In this document: one piece after another, positions 1 through 8,668 of the stretch
How positions within the stretch are numbered: the stretch's first letter is position 1
Layout: the number at the start of each line of letters is the position of its first letter
Origin: CAYMJA01 sp964391095
GTDB taxonomy: Bacteria; Patescibacteriota; Minisyncoccia; Minisyncoccales; GWA2-38-27
DNA: 64,000 nt
NCBI GenBank assembly: GCA_964391095.1
Contig: CAYMJA010000003.1
Location: 1-64,000, forward strand
Direction: 5' to 3'
Made by a program: the position numbers and the translations under genes
The notes under the pieces: generated by a model
What the model was told of the DNA's origin: nothing
Database searches by the model: none
What the model saw: the letters and a program-made list of their open reading frames with translations, nothing else

Positions 1-1
1 C

Positions 2-85
2 ATTGAATTCTTTCAACAAGCTAAAATTAAACCTATATTTGATATTAAAGAAATAAATTTTTTATTCGTAATTACTGAATATTAA
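2..85 (+). CDS. mreC: Rod shape-determining protein MreC, C-terminal end (partial)
   Basis: An open frame enters from the left edge and stops with TAA, leaving about 27 residues ending in NFLFVITEY. MreC proteins usually end with a hydrophobic strand of this kind following a PxxDFxxLE-like turn, here PIFDIKEI. MreC is a periplasmic scaffold of the elongation complex. The call rests mainly on context: an MreD-like protein and PBP2 follow at once in the usual mreC-mreD-mrdA order. The fragment is too short to be certain. Confidence 0.55.
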   Translation: MEFFQQAKIKPIFDIKEINFLFVITEY

Positions 86-127
86 ATCATTAAATCAGCG
101 AACTCAGCGAACAATGAACAAATTAAT

Positions 128-442
128 ATGCCTATAAAGAGAATTGTAGTCCTAATTATACTTTTCTATTTTTTGGCTTTGCTACAAACTAGTTTTCTGG
201 TTCATTTTAGTATATTGGGTCTTATCCCTAATCTTATATTTATTTTAGTGATTTTTTGGAATCTTTTTGAGAAACCGGAACATTTTTTAGGAGTATTTAA
301 TGCTCTAATCGGAGGATTTTTCTTAGACGTCTTTTCAAATAGAATAATTGGATTTAATATTTTAATTTTATTGGCAATAGCCCTTTTTATAAAATTAGTT
401 TTCAAAAAACATGTCCGGATCCCCGTTATTGAAAAAACTTAA
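128..442 (+). CDS. mreD: MreD-like rod shape-determining membrane protein
   Basis: This 104-residue protein is almost wholly hydrophobic, with about three membrane segments (residues 7-27, 31-46, 58-92). A conserved-looking GGFFLDVFS stretch resembles the MreD motif GLLLDLLS. It is shorter than typical MreD (about 160 residues), as is common in reduced genomes. MreD is an inner-membrane partner of MreC and PBP2 in lateral wall synthesis. The frame overlaps mrdA by 32 bases, which suggests translational coupling. The function is inferred from position between mreC and mrdA plus topology. Confidence 0.7.
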   Translation: MPIKRIVVLIILFYFLALLQTSFLVHFSILGLIPNLIFILVIFWNLFEKPEHFLGVFNALIGGFFLDVFSNRIIGFNILILLAIALFIKLVFKKHVRIPVIEKT

Positions 443-2348
443 AAAAAAAGTAGATATAGAACCGCAAGAAATTTTCTTAGACCATTTAGCTCAAAAAAAA
501 GAAGCAGAACTTGGTATTTCAGAGAAAAAATTAGAAGTTCTTTTATCAAAGAGAATTCTCCAGGGGTTTTTCATCTTTATTGCAATTTTAATTCTTGTTC
601 TTTTTGGTGAAACCTTTCATCTTCAAGTTTTAGAGCACAAAAAATTTTTAGCACTTGCTGAGAAGAACAAATTTATTATTCGTTCAATTCAGGCCTCCAG
701 AGGAGTGATTTATGATTCTAAGGGGAAACAATTAGTTTTTAATAAACCAAGTTATGACTTGTTCTTTGATAAAGGGAAATTTCCTCAATTTAATTCTGAA
801 GAAATAAATTTAAAAGAGATCTCTAAAATCATTAAAGAAAATCCAGAGGATTTAAAAAAGGAAATTAACGAAGAGAAAAATCAAATAGTTTTAATTTCAG
901 AAAATCTTGACTACCAAACTTTAATTTTACTTGAGGCAAGAATTGCCGACTTCCCTGGTTTTTTAATTAAGAAAAACGCTGTCCGAGATTACAAAAATGG
1001 CAAAACTTTTGCCCATATTATTGGTTACACTGGAAAAATAAGCGCTGAAGAACTAAAAAAATTTCCTGAGATTTATACAAATTATGATTATGTCGGCAGG
1101 ACTGGTGTTGAAAAATCTTATGAAGAAGTTTTGAGAAAAAATGCGGGAAAACTTCAAATTGAAAAAGACGCTTTTGGTAATCAAGTATCAAAGGAAGTAG
1201 TATCTTTGCCCGAATCTGGAAAAAGTTTAGTTTTATGGTTAGATTCCGAATTGCAAGAAAAAATTGAACAAGAATTAGAAAAAACCCTTCAAAACATCGG
1301 AGCAAAGAAAGCAGTAGGGATAGCTTTAAATCCTAAAACCGGCGGAGTAACAGCTTTAGTTAATCTTCCGAGTTTTGATAATAATTTATTCAATAAGGGA
1401 ATTGATCCCGAAGCTATTAAAGATCTCTTAGAGGATAAAAATAAGGAAGAATATTTTTTTACTCGAGCGATTTCAGGTTTATATCCTGTTGGTTCAACTA
1501 TCAAACCGTTAATTACCTCAGCTGCTCTGGAGGAGAAAATAATTTCGCCTTTAAAAAAAATTACTTGCCGAGGGAAAATTATTATTCCCAACCCCTATGA
1601 CCCAGAGAGTTTTACCGAAAAACACGACTGGAGAACTCACGGCCCAACAGATATGAGGAAGGCAATTGCTGAATCTTGTGACGTTTATTTTTATACAATC
1701 GGAGGAGGTTATGGAGACCAGGAAGGATTAGGCCCTTCAAGAATAAAAAAATATCTTGAACTTTTTGGCTGGGCGAATAAAACCGGGATTGATTTACCCG
1801 CAGAAGCCCAAGGGTCAATTCCTTCACCCGAATGGAAGAAAAAAGTTAAAGGCGAACCCTGGTGGGACGGCGACACTTATAATCTTTCTATCGGACAAGG
1901 AGATATTTTAGTTACTCCTCTTCAGGTAACTACTGCTTTTGTGGCCATAGCTAACAAGGGAACACTTTATAAACCGAAAATTGCTAAGCAAATCGTGGAT
2001 GAAGAAAAAAAATTAATTGAAGAAATTAAACCCGAGGTTTTAAGAAAAAATTTTATTGATCCAGAAAATTTAGAAATAGTCAGAGAGGGAATGAGAAGGG
2101 CAGTAACCGGAAAAGAAAGTCCCTATGCCACAGCTATTTTATTAAATTCTTTACCCGTTAAAGCTGCTGCCAAAACTGGAAGCGCCCAAACCTCGAGACC
2201 TAATTATTATCACAATTGGATAACTGTTTTCGCTCCTTACGAAAATCCTCAAATTGTTTTAACAATAATAATAGAAAGTGTGGAAAATATTCAAGGAGCT
2301 GTTTTACCAGTTGCAAAGGAAGTATTAAATTGGTATTTCACAAGGTAG
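411..2348 (+). CDS. mrdA: Penicillin-binding protein 2, peptidoglycan D,D-transpeptidase
   Basis: A 645-residue class B PBP. One membrane helix lies at about residues 48-70, followed by a dimerisation (pedestal) domain with RGVIYDSKG and then the transpeptidase domain. The catalytic serine motif SxxK is GSTIKP (about residue 360), the second motif is SCD near 425, and the third is AAKTGSAQT near 585. It cross-links peptidoglycan during elongation with RodA and MreC/D. The frame starts inside mreD. A rodA gene is not seen downstream; gltX follows instead. Confidence 0.93.
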   Translation: MSGSPLLKKLKKKVDIEPQEIFLDHLAQKKEAELGISEKKLEVLLSKRILQGFFIFIAILILVLFGETFHLQVLEHKKFLALAEKNKFIIRSIQASRGVIYDSKGKQLVFNKPSYDLFFDKGKFPQFNSEEINLKEISKIIKENPEDLKKEINEEKNQIVLISENLDYQTLILLEARIADFPGFLIKKNAVRDYKNGKTFAHIIGYTGKISAEELKKFPEIYTNYDYVGRTGVEKSYEEVLRKNAGKLQIEKDAFGNQVSKEVVSLPESGKSLVLWLDSELQEKIEQELEKTLQNIGAKKAVGIALNPKTGGVTALVNLPSFDNNLFNKGIDPEAIKDLLEDKNKEEYFFTRAISGLYPVGSTIKPLITSAALEEKIISPLKKITCRGKIIIPNPYDPESFTEKHDWRTHGPTDMRKAIAESCDVYFYTIGGGYGDQEGLGPSRIKKYLELFGWANKTGIDLPAEAQGSIPSPEWKKKVKGEPWWDGDTYNLSIGQGDILVTPLQVTTAFVAIANKGTLYKPKIAKQIVDEEKKLIEEIKPEVLRKNFIDPENLEIVREGMRRAVTGKESPYATAILLNSLPVKAAAKTGSAQTSRPNYYHNWITVFAPYENPQIVLTIIIESVENIQGAVLPVAKEVLNWYFTR

Positions 2349-2429
2349 ATAATAGATACTATATCTTAGTGTGGTTATTAAAAAATAAATTCAATATCAA
2401 AAATCTAATATAATATCTGATTATTTATT

Positions 2430-4034
2430 ATGGACAAGACAGATAAATTTAAACTTATTAAACCAGGAGAAATCCGGACGAGATTTGCTCCATCTCCCAC
2501 TGGTCTTTTGCATGTTGGCAGTGCAAGAACCGCTCTTTTTAATTATCTTTTTGCTAAAAAACATCAAGGGAGATTTGTTTTAAGAATTGAAGATACGGAT
2601 ATTGGAAGGTCTGGTCCTAATTTCGAAAAAGACATTGTCGAGAATTTGAAATGGTTAGGAATTGAATGGGATGAGGGACCCGCTGAAAGTCAAAAGTCAG
2701 AAGTCAAAAGTCAGAAGTATATTGGGAATTATGGTCCTTATAGGCAAAGTGAGAGAAAAAATATTTATAGAAAATATTTGGAAAAACTTCTAAGAGAGGG
2801 TAGGGCTTATTATTGTTTTTGTACAGAAGAAGAGTTAAAAGCTAAGAGACAGTATCAGATGAGTATAGGCAGTCCTCCGCGATACAATGGAAAATGTGCT
2901 AAACTTTCTTTAAAAGAGGTGAAAAAAAACTTAAAAGAAGGAAAAAAATATGTTATTAGGTTTAAAGTTCCTTCAAAATTAGTAAAATTTTATGATTTGA
3001 TTAGAGGAGAAGTAGAATTTGATACAAATTTGATTGGTGATTTTATTATTGCCAAAGATTTAGATACGGCTTTATATAATTTTACCGCGGCAATAGATGA
3101 TTTTGAAATGAAGATTACCCAGGTAATCAGAGGAGAGGACCATTTACCAAACACTCCAAAACAAATTTTAATACAAGAAGCCCTTGGATTTCCTCACCCA
3201 GAATATGCCCATCTGCCTTTAATCTTGGGACCGGATAGAAGTAAATTAAGCAAAAGGCAGGGAGCAGTTGCCGTAGCCGAATATAGAAGAATGGGTTACT
3301 TGGCGGAAGCTTTAATCAATTTCTTGGCTTTTATAGGATGGAATCCAGGGACTGAAAGAGAAATTTATTCACTAACCTCATTAATTAAAGAATTTTCTCT
3401 TGAAAAAGTCCAGAAAGCAGGAGCAATTTTCAATATTAAGAAATTAGATTTTTTAAATGGTTTTTATATCCGTCAAAAATCCTTGGAGAAATTAACAGAA
3501 CTATCTATGCCCTATTTAATTCAAAAAGGACTAATAATGCCTATATTTAAGACAGAACAGTACCCGCCTGCTTACGGAGGATTATTAATTTCTCAAGTTT
3601 ACAAAATTCCTAAAACAGGGGAAGAGGTAAAATTGGATTATCTTAAAAAGATAGTTACTATTTATCAGGAAAGGTTAAAAAAACTTTCAGACATTGTTGA
3701 GTTAACAGATTTCTTTTTTAAAAGGAGGTTAGATTATCCGAAAGAATTGCTTCAATGGAGAGATATGTCCGACGAAGATGTTCAAAACTCCCTTGACAAC
3801 TTAATAAATTTATTGCCTAAAATAAAGAATAGCGATTGGGGAAAAGAAAATTTAGAGAATATTCTAACATCTGAAGCAGAGAGAGTAGGGGACAAAGGAA
3901 AAATATTATGGCCCCTAAGAGTAGCTTTAACTGGTAAAAAGGTCTCAGCGGGTCCTTTTGAAATTGCGGAAATTTTAGGAAAAGAAAAAACATTAAAAAG
4001 AATAAAAGAGGCGAGAGAACTTTTCTATATCTAA
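2430..4034 (+). CDS. gltX: Glutamyl-tRNA synthetase
   Basis: A class I aminoacyl-tRNA synthetase of 534 residues that charges tRNA-Glu (and perhaps tRNA-Gln if Gat amidotransferase is used). The HIGH motif appears as HVGS in FAPSPTGLLHVGSART and the KMSKS motif as KLSKR near residue 270. An unusual low-complexity insert, AESQKSEVKSQKYIGN, sits where other GluRS have a short GPD(V)GGPYGPYRQS link; it is encoded by a heptamer repeat tract. There is no clear Shine-Dalgarno sequence; a TATAAT lies 18-23 nt upstream of the start. Confidence 0.95.
   Translation: MDKTDKFKLIKPGEIRTRFAPSPTGLLHVGSARTALFNYLFAKKHQGRFVLRIEDTDIGRSGPNFEKDIVENLKWLGIEWDEGPAESQKSEVKSQKYIGNYGPYRQSERKNIYRKYLEKLLREGRAYYCFCTEEELKAKRQYQMSIGSPPRYNGKCAKLSLKEVKKNLKEGKKYVIRFKVPSKLVKFYDLIRGEVEFDTNLIGDFIIAKDLDTALYNFTAAIDDFEMKITQVIRGEDHLPNTPKQILIQEALGFPHPEYAHLPLILGPDRSKLSKRQGAVAVAEYRRMGYLAEALINFLAFIGWNPGTEREIYSLTSLIKEFSLEKVQKAGAIFNIKKLDFLNGFYIRQKSLEKLTELSMPYLIQKGLIMPIFKTEQYPPAYGGLLISQVYKIPKTGEEVKLDYLKKIVTIYQERLKKLSDIVELTDFFFKRRLDYPKELLQWRDMSDEDVQNSLDNLINLLPKIKNSDWGKENLENILTSEAERVGDKGKILWPLRVALTGKKVSAGPFEIAEILGKEKTLKRIKEARELFYI
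2688..2715 (+). repeat. Heptamer-type tandem repeat inside gltX
   Basis: Two perfect 14-bp copies of AGTCAAAAGTCAGA lie in tandem, each made of two similar 7-mers. They are in the reading frame and encode SQKSEVKSQK between the catalytic core and the conserved GPYRQSER. The same 7-bp rhythm recurs in murF, murC, fmt and the dnaJ-dnaK spacer. Confidence 0.85.
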
Positions 4035-4038
4035 TTTT

Positions 4039-4548
4039 ATGAAACATCTAATAACTCACAAGAACAGGTTCTTGGTTTCTTTTTTAACAATACTTCTTTT
4101 ATCAGGCATTATCACCTTTTACCCTTTGACCGGTATTACTTTTAGAAATACCTCTGTTCGGGCTTCTTTCCGAGAAATAGTAGGGGATTATTCAGCTCAA
4201 GAAAGCTCCCAACTGCCGCCGGAAGCACCAAAAACCTTAAAAGAAACAGAAACATTAGGGAAAAAAGTTTTAATCGGCTTTCCTAAGGTATTAGAAAAAT
4301 CCTGGCAAGAGGCCTTAGCATTCTGGCAAAGAATGATAAACTGGCTCAAGAACCTTTGGTGTTTTTATGGTTTGCCTCAGCTCCAAAACATTTGGCATAA
4401 AATTAATTCTTTTCTAGGAAAAGAGGTGGAAAAAAGAAAACCAGAAATTGAAGAGGAATTTAAAAAAGAAAAGGAAGAAATGAAAGAAGAAATACCAAAG
4501 GTTGGTAAATCGCTTTGGGAAAGATTTAAAAAACTGATAAGAGATTAA
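4039..4548 (+). CDS. Hypothetical membrane-anchored protein with charged C-terminus
   Basis: A 169-residue protein I do not recognise. Residues 11-33 form a hydrophobic N-terminal helix (membrane anchor or signal). The middle is tryptophan-rich (WQEALAFWQRMINWLKNLW), and residues 130-165 are a lysine/glutamate-rich coiled-coil-like tail. It follows gltX by four bases, so it is probably cotranscribed. The next promoter starts just after its stop codon. Confidence 0.6.
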   Translation: MKHLITHKNRFLVSFLTILLLSGIITFYPLTGITFRNTSVRASFREIVGDYSAQESSQLPPEAPKTLKETETLGKKVLIGFPKVLEKSWQEALAFWQRMINWLKNLWCFYGLPQLQNIWHKINSFLGKEVEKRKPEIEEEFKKEKEEMKEEIPKVGKSLWERFKKLIRD

Positions 4549-4569
4549 TAGGGAAGAGGGATTTTCCTC

Positions 4570-4598
4570 TTGACAGGGAGTTAAAACCCCTTTAATAT
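4570..4598 (+). promoter_or_regulatory. Sigma70-type promoter for the Xer recombinase gene
   Basis: TTGACA (4570-4575), a 17-bp spacer and TAATAT (4593-4598) match the consensus closely. The start of the recombinase is about 67 nt downstream of the expected transcription start. Confidence 0.75.
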
Positions 4599-4611
4599 TA
4601 ATATAGGAAAG

Positions 4612-4635
4612 GTCGCAAAATGATGGTAAAGCGAC
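4612..4635 (+). other. Short inverted repeat upstream of the Xer gene
   Basis: GTCGC and GCGAC arms (5 bp) enclose a 14-nt loop, followed by an AT-palindromic stretch. It lies in the 5' leader of the recombinase gene. It could be a leader hairpin or a recombinase-binding site; it does not match the dif consensus. Confidence 0.3.
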
Positions 4636-4671
4636 AATATATAATATATCTTTATAATCCTACCCTATTAT

Positions 4672-5631
4672 ATGAAGAAATCTAATGTAAGCATTATAGA
4701 ACATATTCCTGATTTTTTAGATTACTGTGAGGTTGAGAAGGGTTTAGCAAATAATACTCAAAAGAATTACCAGCGTTATCTTCAGAAATTGGTCAAATGG
4801 TTCAAATATAAGAAATTAAACAAGCTTAAACCTCATCAATTGACTTCGGACCATATTTGGCACTATCGTTTATATTTGTCCCGCCATATTGACCCTAAAA
4901 CAGGTAAATCTCTTAAAAGACTTACTCAAAACTACTATTTAGTAGCCCTCAGAGCCCTTCTGAGCTATTTTTCGGCGAAAGACATCTTATCCATCCCGGC
5001 AGATAAAATAAGGCTTCCCAGGGACATTAAAAAGCAAAAAACAGTGAAATTCCTTAACTTAGAGCAGATTAAGAAGCTTTTATTAAGCCCCAATACTGGA
5101 AATGCAAGCGGATTGAGAAATAGAGCTATTCTGGAAACCCTGTTTTCAACCGGCCTCAGAATAGCTGAGTTAGTTGCCTTAAACCGAGAACAACTTGCCA
5201 ATATAAAAAATAAGAAAGATTTTGAGCTTAGTATTATAGGCAAGGGAAATTATCCCCGAACTGTTTACTTCTCAGAAAGGGCTCTATTTTGGATTAAAAA
5301 ATATTTAGAAACTCGTGACGACAAAGCAAAGGCGCTGTTTATTCATTATAGGTCAAGAAAGGATACAGATAGGCGTTTAACGGCTCGTTCCATTGAACGG
5401 ATTGTTAAAAAATACACAGTAAAAGCGGGTATTCCAATATTTACAACCCCTCATACTATCCGCCATTCCTTTGCCACAGATTTACTAACGCAAGGCGTTG
5501 ACCTTAGAACTATCCAGGAATTTTTGGGCCACAGAAGTATTACTAGCACCCAAATTTATACCCATATTACAAGTAAAAGGTTATATGATGTTCATCGTAA
5601 ATTCCATAGCGGCAAAAGATTAAAAGATTAA
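4672..5631 (+). CDS. Chromosomal Xer-type tyrosine recombinase
   Basis: A 319-residue tyrosine recombinase. Residues 8-110 are the SAM-like core-binding domain. The catalytic set is visible: Arg in TGLRIAEL, Lys in IGKGNYPRT, HxxR in HTIRHSFAT, His in LGHRSIT and the nucleophile Tyr in STQIYTH. It most likely resolves chromosome dimers at a dif site, as the single Xer of many CPR genomes is thought to do. It stands alone behind its own promoter and is clearly different from the second recombinase at 16.9 kb. Confidence 0.85.
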   Translation: MKKSNVSIIEHIPDFLDYCEVEKGLANNTQKNYQRYLQKLVKWFKYKKLNKLKPHQLTSDHIWHYRLYLSRHIDPKTGKSLKRLTQNYYLVALRALLSYFSAKDILSIPADKIRLPRDIKKQKTVKFLNLEQIKKLLLSPNTGNASGLRNRAILETLFSTGLRIAELVALNREQLANIKNKKDFELSIIGKGNYPRTVYFSERALFWIKKYLETRDDKAKALFIHYRSRKDTDRRLTARSIERIVKKYTVKAGIPIFTTPHTIRHSFATDLLTQGVDLRTIQEFLGHRSITSTQIYTHITSKRLYDVHRKFHSGKRLKD

Positions 5632-5807
5632 ACTCCCACTACCAAATTCAAGAATATATATTTTTTACCTTGTTCTGCGAGCGTTAACGAGGGGTATCCC
5701 CTATTTATTCGCTAAGAATTTAATCCCATTGGCAATTTTTTATCTCTTAATTAAATGTCGCACAACCTTCGTTCTTTAATATTTTAACCCTTGCTAAAAG
5801 CTAAATT

Positions 5808-6320
5808 TTATGGCTGTAGGATATTTTCTCCCGTCCGACCATTAATTGAAATGATAACATTATTTACTGTCGAGAATTGTTTCAGGGTTTCAATAATTTG
5901 AGCCCGAATAGTGGTCACCCGGCAAGAGCCTCCCACCTGAAATTCTAATTTTTCATCAAAATCAACTTTAGCTGTACCATTTTCAATTGTTAAACCTTGG
6001 ATCTTCACGCCCGGCTTAATGCTGGTAAAAAATCCTTGGTTTTGTTCAGTAATAGTTGGCCCTTTCAAAAGTTCTTCCAGTGCTGCCCGAGCTATGGCTT
6101 TGGTCTTAGGAATTCTTCTTTCTGCTGGATAAACTTTTTCACAATAAAGAACTTGAGGATCTTTTTTGTTGTTCCCAAAAAACACTTTTATTGTTAAAAA
6201 TTCCACTGGTTGTTTCTCTTCGGGTCTTAATGCTTTTTTTCCCGGATACAGAAAATTAAAAATAAAATAGCCGACAATTATTATCAAAACTAAAACTAAA
6301 AAAACTTTAAAAATCTTCAT
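5808..6320 (-). CDS. GerMN-domain secreted or anchored protein
   Basis: A 170-residue protein with an N-terminal hydrophobic helix (residues 3-24), then a GerMN domain spanning about residues 42-168. Recognisable features are the IKVFFGN start, the ARAALEELLKGPT helix, the VDFDEKL strand and the final QIIETLKQFSTVNNVIISING segment. GerMN domains are found in GerM and in many lipoprotein-like envelope proteins of unknown role. There is no cysteine lipobox, so a membrane anchor is more likely. The 176 bp between its stop and the Xer gene holds nothing I recognise beyond a small GGGG/CCCC hairpin. Confidence 0.75.
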   Translation of the reverse strand: MKIFKVFLVLVLIIIVGYFIFNFLYPGKKALRPEEKQPVEFLTIKVFFGNNKKDPQVLYCEKVYPAERRIPKTKAIARAALEELLKGPTITEQNQGFFTSIKPGVKIQGLTIENGTAKVDFDEKLEFQVGGSCRVTTIRAQIIETLKQFSTVNNVIISINGRTGENILQP

Positions 6321-6409
6321 TGTTTTAATTTTACTTATTTTGGGAAATTTTTCAATCCTTCGATAAGCTCAGGATAAGTCATTTTTGGCAGTTTTTTTTG
6401 GAAATAAAA

Positions 6410-6436
6410 AAAAGCGGAGAATAATTCTCCGCTTTT
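6410..6436 (-). terminator. Intrinsic terminator of the 86-residue membrane protein gene
   Basis: A 12-bp perfect stem (AAAAGCGGAGAA with its complement) and a 3-nt loop, with A/T runs on both sides, directly downstream of the minus-strand gene ending at 6440. Confidence 0.85.
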
Positions 6437-6439
6437 ATT

Positions 6440-6700
6440 TCAACACGGCCGATGATATTGTTTATTTCGTCTATGTTTTATCTTGCCTAAAAACCCTGGC
6501 AAAAAAGTAAAAATGCTGAGCAAGAAAACCCACTTAGGAATAAAGGCAATATCCCCTGTGTATTCTGCGTCGGAAAAAACATAAACAGCGCCGCAGACAA
6601 AGTAAATACATAACAATAACAATGACATCAGCCCCAGGAAAAACAATCCAACAAGCATTACGGCAAGTCCTACTCTCATTCCCGCTTTCATTGTTTTCAT
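6440..6700 (-). CDS. Small two-helix membrane protein
   Basis: An 86-residue protein with two membrane segments (about residues 10-42 and 54-70) and a basic C-terminus (KIKHRRNK). I do not recognise a family. The start is fixed by a clear Shine-Dalgarno GAGGAGAAAG eight bases before ATG, by a TTGACA promoter upstream, and by a terminator right after the stop. These signals make it a real, separately transcribed gene. Confidence 0.75.
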   Translation of the reverse strand: MKTMKAGMRVGLAVMLVGLFFLGLMSLLLLCIYFVCGAVYVFSDAEYTGDIAFIPKWVFLLSIFTFLPGFLGKIKHRRNKQYHRPC

Positions 6701-6739
6701 TTTCTTTCTCCTCGTTATTTTTTTAAAGGAACTGATTAT

Positions 6740-6768
6740 AATTTAGCATATCTGTTGGAATTTGTCAA
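6740..6768 (-). promoter_or_regulatory. Promoter of the 86-residue membrane protein gene
   Basis: On the minus strand TTGACA (6768-6763) and TAAATT (6745-6740) are separated by 17 bp. A TATAAT overlaps further downstream but at a poor 22-bp spacing. Confidence 0.7.
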
Positions 6769-6796
6769 GGGGTCTCTGAAAAATTCAATATAAAAC

Positions 6797-6826
6797 AAAA
6801 GAAGCGTAAAATGAGACGCTTCTTTT
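6797..6826 (-). terminator. Intrinsic terminator after the acidic small ORF
   Basis: AAAAGAAGCGT pairs perfectly with ACGCTTCTTTT across an 8-nt loop. It lies about 60 bp beyond the stop of the minus-strand acidic ORF. Confidence 0.8.
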
Positions 6827-6888
6827 ATTTTGATTTTACCTTACTTCTCGGTTCTTAACTCAAAACCATAAGTATTTATATCTTGTTC

Positions 6889-7065
6889 TTATGTATCTTC
6901 CTCCTCTTCATCTAAAAAACTGCCTTCTTTGTCTTCATCTTCATCTTCGTTTCCTCCTTCTCCTCCTCCTTCTTCTTCTTCTTCTTCTTCTGCTGAATCG
7001 CTTTCGTAATCCCCTCTAAACTCTTCCTCATTATCTAATGCCAAATAAAATTTTTCTTTAGTCAT
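6889..7065 (-). CDS. Small highly acidic protein (58 residues)
   Basis: The frame starts ATG at 7065 and stops TAA at 6889. The product begins MTKEKFYLALDNEEEF, then has a run of seven glutamates, a glycine-rich EGGGEGG section and a D/E-rich tail. The function is unknown. Reality is supported by a strong promoter upstream (7171-7198), a terminator downstream (6797-6826) and an upstream in-frame stop. There is no good Shine-Dalgarno sequence; the ATG overlaps closely with the stop of a 30-residue upstream ORF, suggesting coupled translation. Confidence 0.5.
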   Translation of the reverse strand: MTKEKFYLALDNEEEFRGDYESDSAEEEEEEEGGGEGGNEDEDEDKEGSFLDEEEEDT

Positions 7066-7066
7066 T

Positions 7067-7159
7067 TTAGGCCTGGCTCTTGGAAAAATTCAAAAATTTT
7101 CCTCCAGCCTTCTTAAGCCCTTCTAAAGACAGCGACGGGTCGACGAGCTCCGTTTTCAC
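7067..7159 (-). CDS. Possible 30-residue leader peptide before the acidic ORF
   Basis: GTG at 7159 opens a 30-codon frame (start VKTELVDPSLSLEGLKK, end FSKSQA) whose stop sits one base before the ATG of the acidic ORF. The GTG is 11 nt from the -10 box, so the mRNA would be almost leaderless. Composition is protein-like, but the ORF is too short to be sure. Confidence 0.35.
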   Translation of the reverse strand: MKTELVDPSLSLEGLKKAGGKFLNFSKSQA

Positions 7160-7170
7160 TGTTAAAAATA

Positions 7171-7198
7171 ATATTATATTACTCAAAAATCCTGTCAA
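7171..7198 (-). promoter_or_regulatory. Strong promoter for the acidic small ORFs
   Basis: On the minus strand TTGACA (7198-7193), a 16-bp spacer and TAATAT (7176-7171). Confidence 0.75.
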
Positions 7199-7241
7199 GA
7201 GGTGAAATCCACAGTCCTGATTCTAGCCTACGAGGCCTGAA

Positions 7242-7940
7242 CTACAAATTGATTTTCATTCCGTCAAAGGTGGAAATGATTTTGTATTCAGGAAATTGAT
7301 TTTGAAGTAAGCTAACCTCTTTATCTAAAGGAAACATTGAAAGGCCGAGATGGATGAGATAAACTTTTTTTGATTTTGGGCAGATTTTTCTTTTTCTAAA
7401 TTTCAGAAGGGAATGAAAAATTGATTTGTGACCTAAAAGATAGCCCTGATGTCTAACATCTCTTTTAAGAGAAGAGGCACCTAAAAACCAGATATCACAA
7501 TTTTTAAAAGAAGAATAACTAAAAGGCGAAAAGTAATCCGGAAGCCATAAAAAAGAAGAACCCCGAAAACTAATTTTGTAGCCAAAAGTTAGAGTTTTTC
7601 TTGAATGATGAACTAAAAATGGTTCTATTTTTGTCTTGCCAATTTTGACTTCTTTCTCTAAAAATGAAAAATTCCCTCGAGAGTCCAAAGAACTTAAAAA
7701 GGTTTTAGACGGTATACAAATTGGAATATTTTTGGGATAAGTTCTAATCTTTCCGATATGGTCTTTATGTAAATGGGTAATTAGCAAATAATTAATTTTT
7801 CTCTTGTCCCAAGAATTGCCGGCATCTATCTGGAAGTTAAAATCTGTTTTAAAAAAGCAAGAAGTAAACTTTTTTATGTTTTTTGTTCTAAACGGCTTTG
7901 ACCAATTAGCAGCTGTTCCTAAAATTTCAATTTTTATCAT
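7242..7940 (-). CDS. MBL-fold metallohydrolase
   Basis: A 232-residue metallo-beta-lactamase-fold protein. The zinc motif is HLHKDH (about residues 55-60), a second histidine region is VHHSRKTL, and an acidic ligand may be D in WLPDYF. It resembles small CPR relatives of the phosphoribosyl phosphodiesterase PhnP or RNase Z group, but the substrate cannot be told. It is the last gene of a GGR-uppS-MBL run on the minus strand, 15 bp after uppS. Confidence 0.7.
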   Translation of the reverse strand: MIKIEILGTAANWSKPFRTKNIKKFTSCFFKTDFNFQIDAGNSWDKRKINYLLITHLHKDHIGKIRTYPKNIPICIPSKTFLSSLDSRGNFSFLEKEVKIGKTKIEPFLVHHSRKTLTFGYKISFRGSSFLWLPDYFSPFSYSSFKNCDIWFLGASSLKRDVRHQGYLLGHKSIFHSLLKFRKRKICPKSKKVYLIHLGLSMFPLDKEVSLLQNQFPEYKIISTFDGMKINL

Positions 7941-7955
7941 AATGTTTTACCCGGT

Positions 7956-8648
7956 TTATTTTCCGAATCTTCTCTGACGGCGAGAAAAATCTGCTAAAGC
8001 TTTATCTAAATCTTTTTTTGTAAAATCTGGCCAGTATTTTTTTAAAAAGTAAATCTCAGAATAAGCTCCCTGCCAAATTAAAAAATTGGAAATCCTTTGT
8101 TCTTTACCAGTGCGAATTATTAAATCTAAATCAGATGCCCAAAGATTTTGAGAAATTACATTCTCTGTAATTTTTTCCGGTGGGATTTTCTTTTTAAGAA
8201 TATTTTGAAAAGCTTGGACAATTTCTTCTCTCCCCCCATAACTTAAGGCGAAATTTAAAGTCATTTTCTGATTATTTTTAGTTAACTCCTCCGTCTCTTT
8301 TATTAATTTTTGCAATGACTTTGCTAATCTTTCTTTCTGGCCGATTACCCTGATTCTTATATTGTCTTTGTGAAATTTTTGAATATTCTTTTTGTTAAGG
8401 GCTTGCTTAAACAATTTCATAAGATAGTTTACCTCTCGTTTGGAACGCTTCCAATTTTCAGTGGAAAATATAAACAAAGTAAAAATTTTTATTCCTCGTT
8501 CTTCACACCAAATTATAGCCTTCTTAACTATTTTCAAGCCTTTCCTATGACCCTCAAAAGTAGGCAAACCTCTTTCTCTAGCCCATCTTCGATTTCCATC
8601 AACAATAATTCCCAAATGAATCGGAATATTTTTTGTTTCTTTGGTCAT
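7956..8648 (-). CDS. uppS: Isoprenyl transferase (undecaprenyl diphosphate synthase family)
   Basis: A 230-residue cis-prenyltransferase that makes the C55-type polyprenyl diphosphate carrier for peptidoglycan and glycan export. The catalytic aspartate lies in IVDGNRRWA, followed by GHRKGLK, the NFALSYGGREEI signature and LDLIIRTGKEQRISNFL near the C-terminus. It lies between a geranylgeranyl-reductase-like gene and an MBL hydrolase, all on the same strand with spacings of 15-20 bp. Confidence 0.93.
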   Translation of the reverse strand: MTKETKNIPIHLGIIVDGNRRWARERGLPTFEGHRKGLKIVKKAIIWCEERGIKIFTLFIFSTENWKRSKREVNYLMKLFKQALNKKNIQKFHKDNIRIRVIGQKERLAKSLQKLIKETEELTKNNQKMTLNFALSYGGREEIVQAFQNILKKKIPPEKITENVISQNLWASDLDLIIRTGKEQRISNFLIWQGAYSEIYFLKKYWPDFTKKDLDKALADFSRRQRRFGK

Positions 8649-8668
8649 ATCTTTTTTAATTGTTAGTA

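Noticed and set aside
4612..4665. A dif site next to the Xer gene
   Set aside because: No 28-bp sequence with two recognisable Xer arms and a 6-bp centre; only a small inverted repeat and AT-rich DNA.
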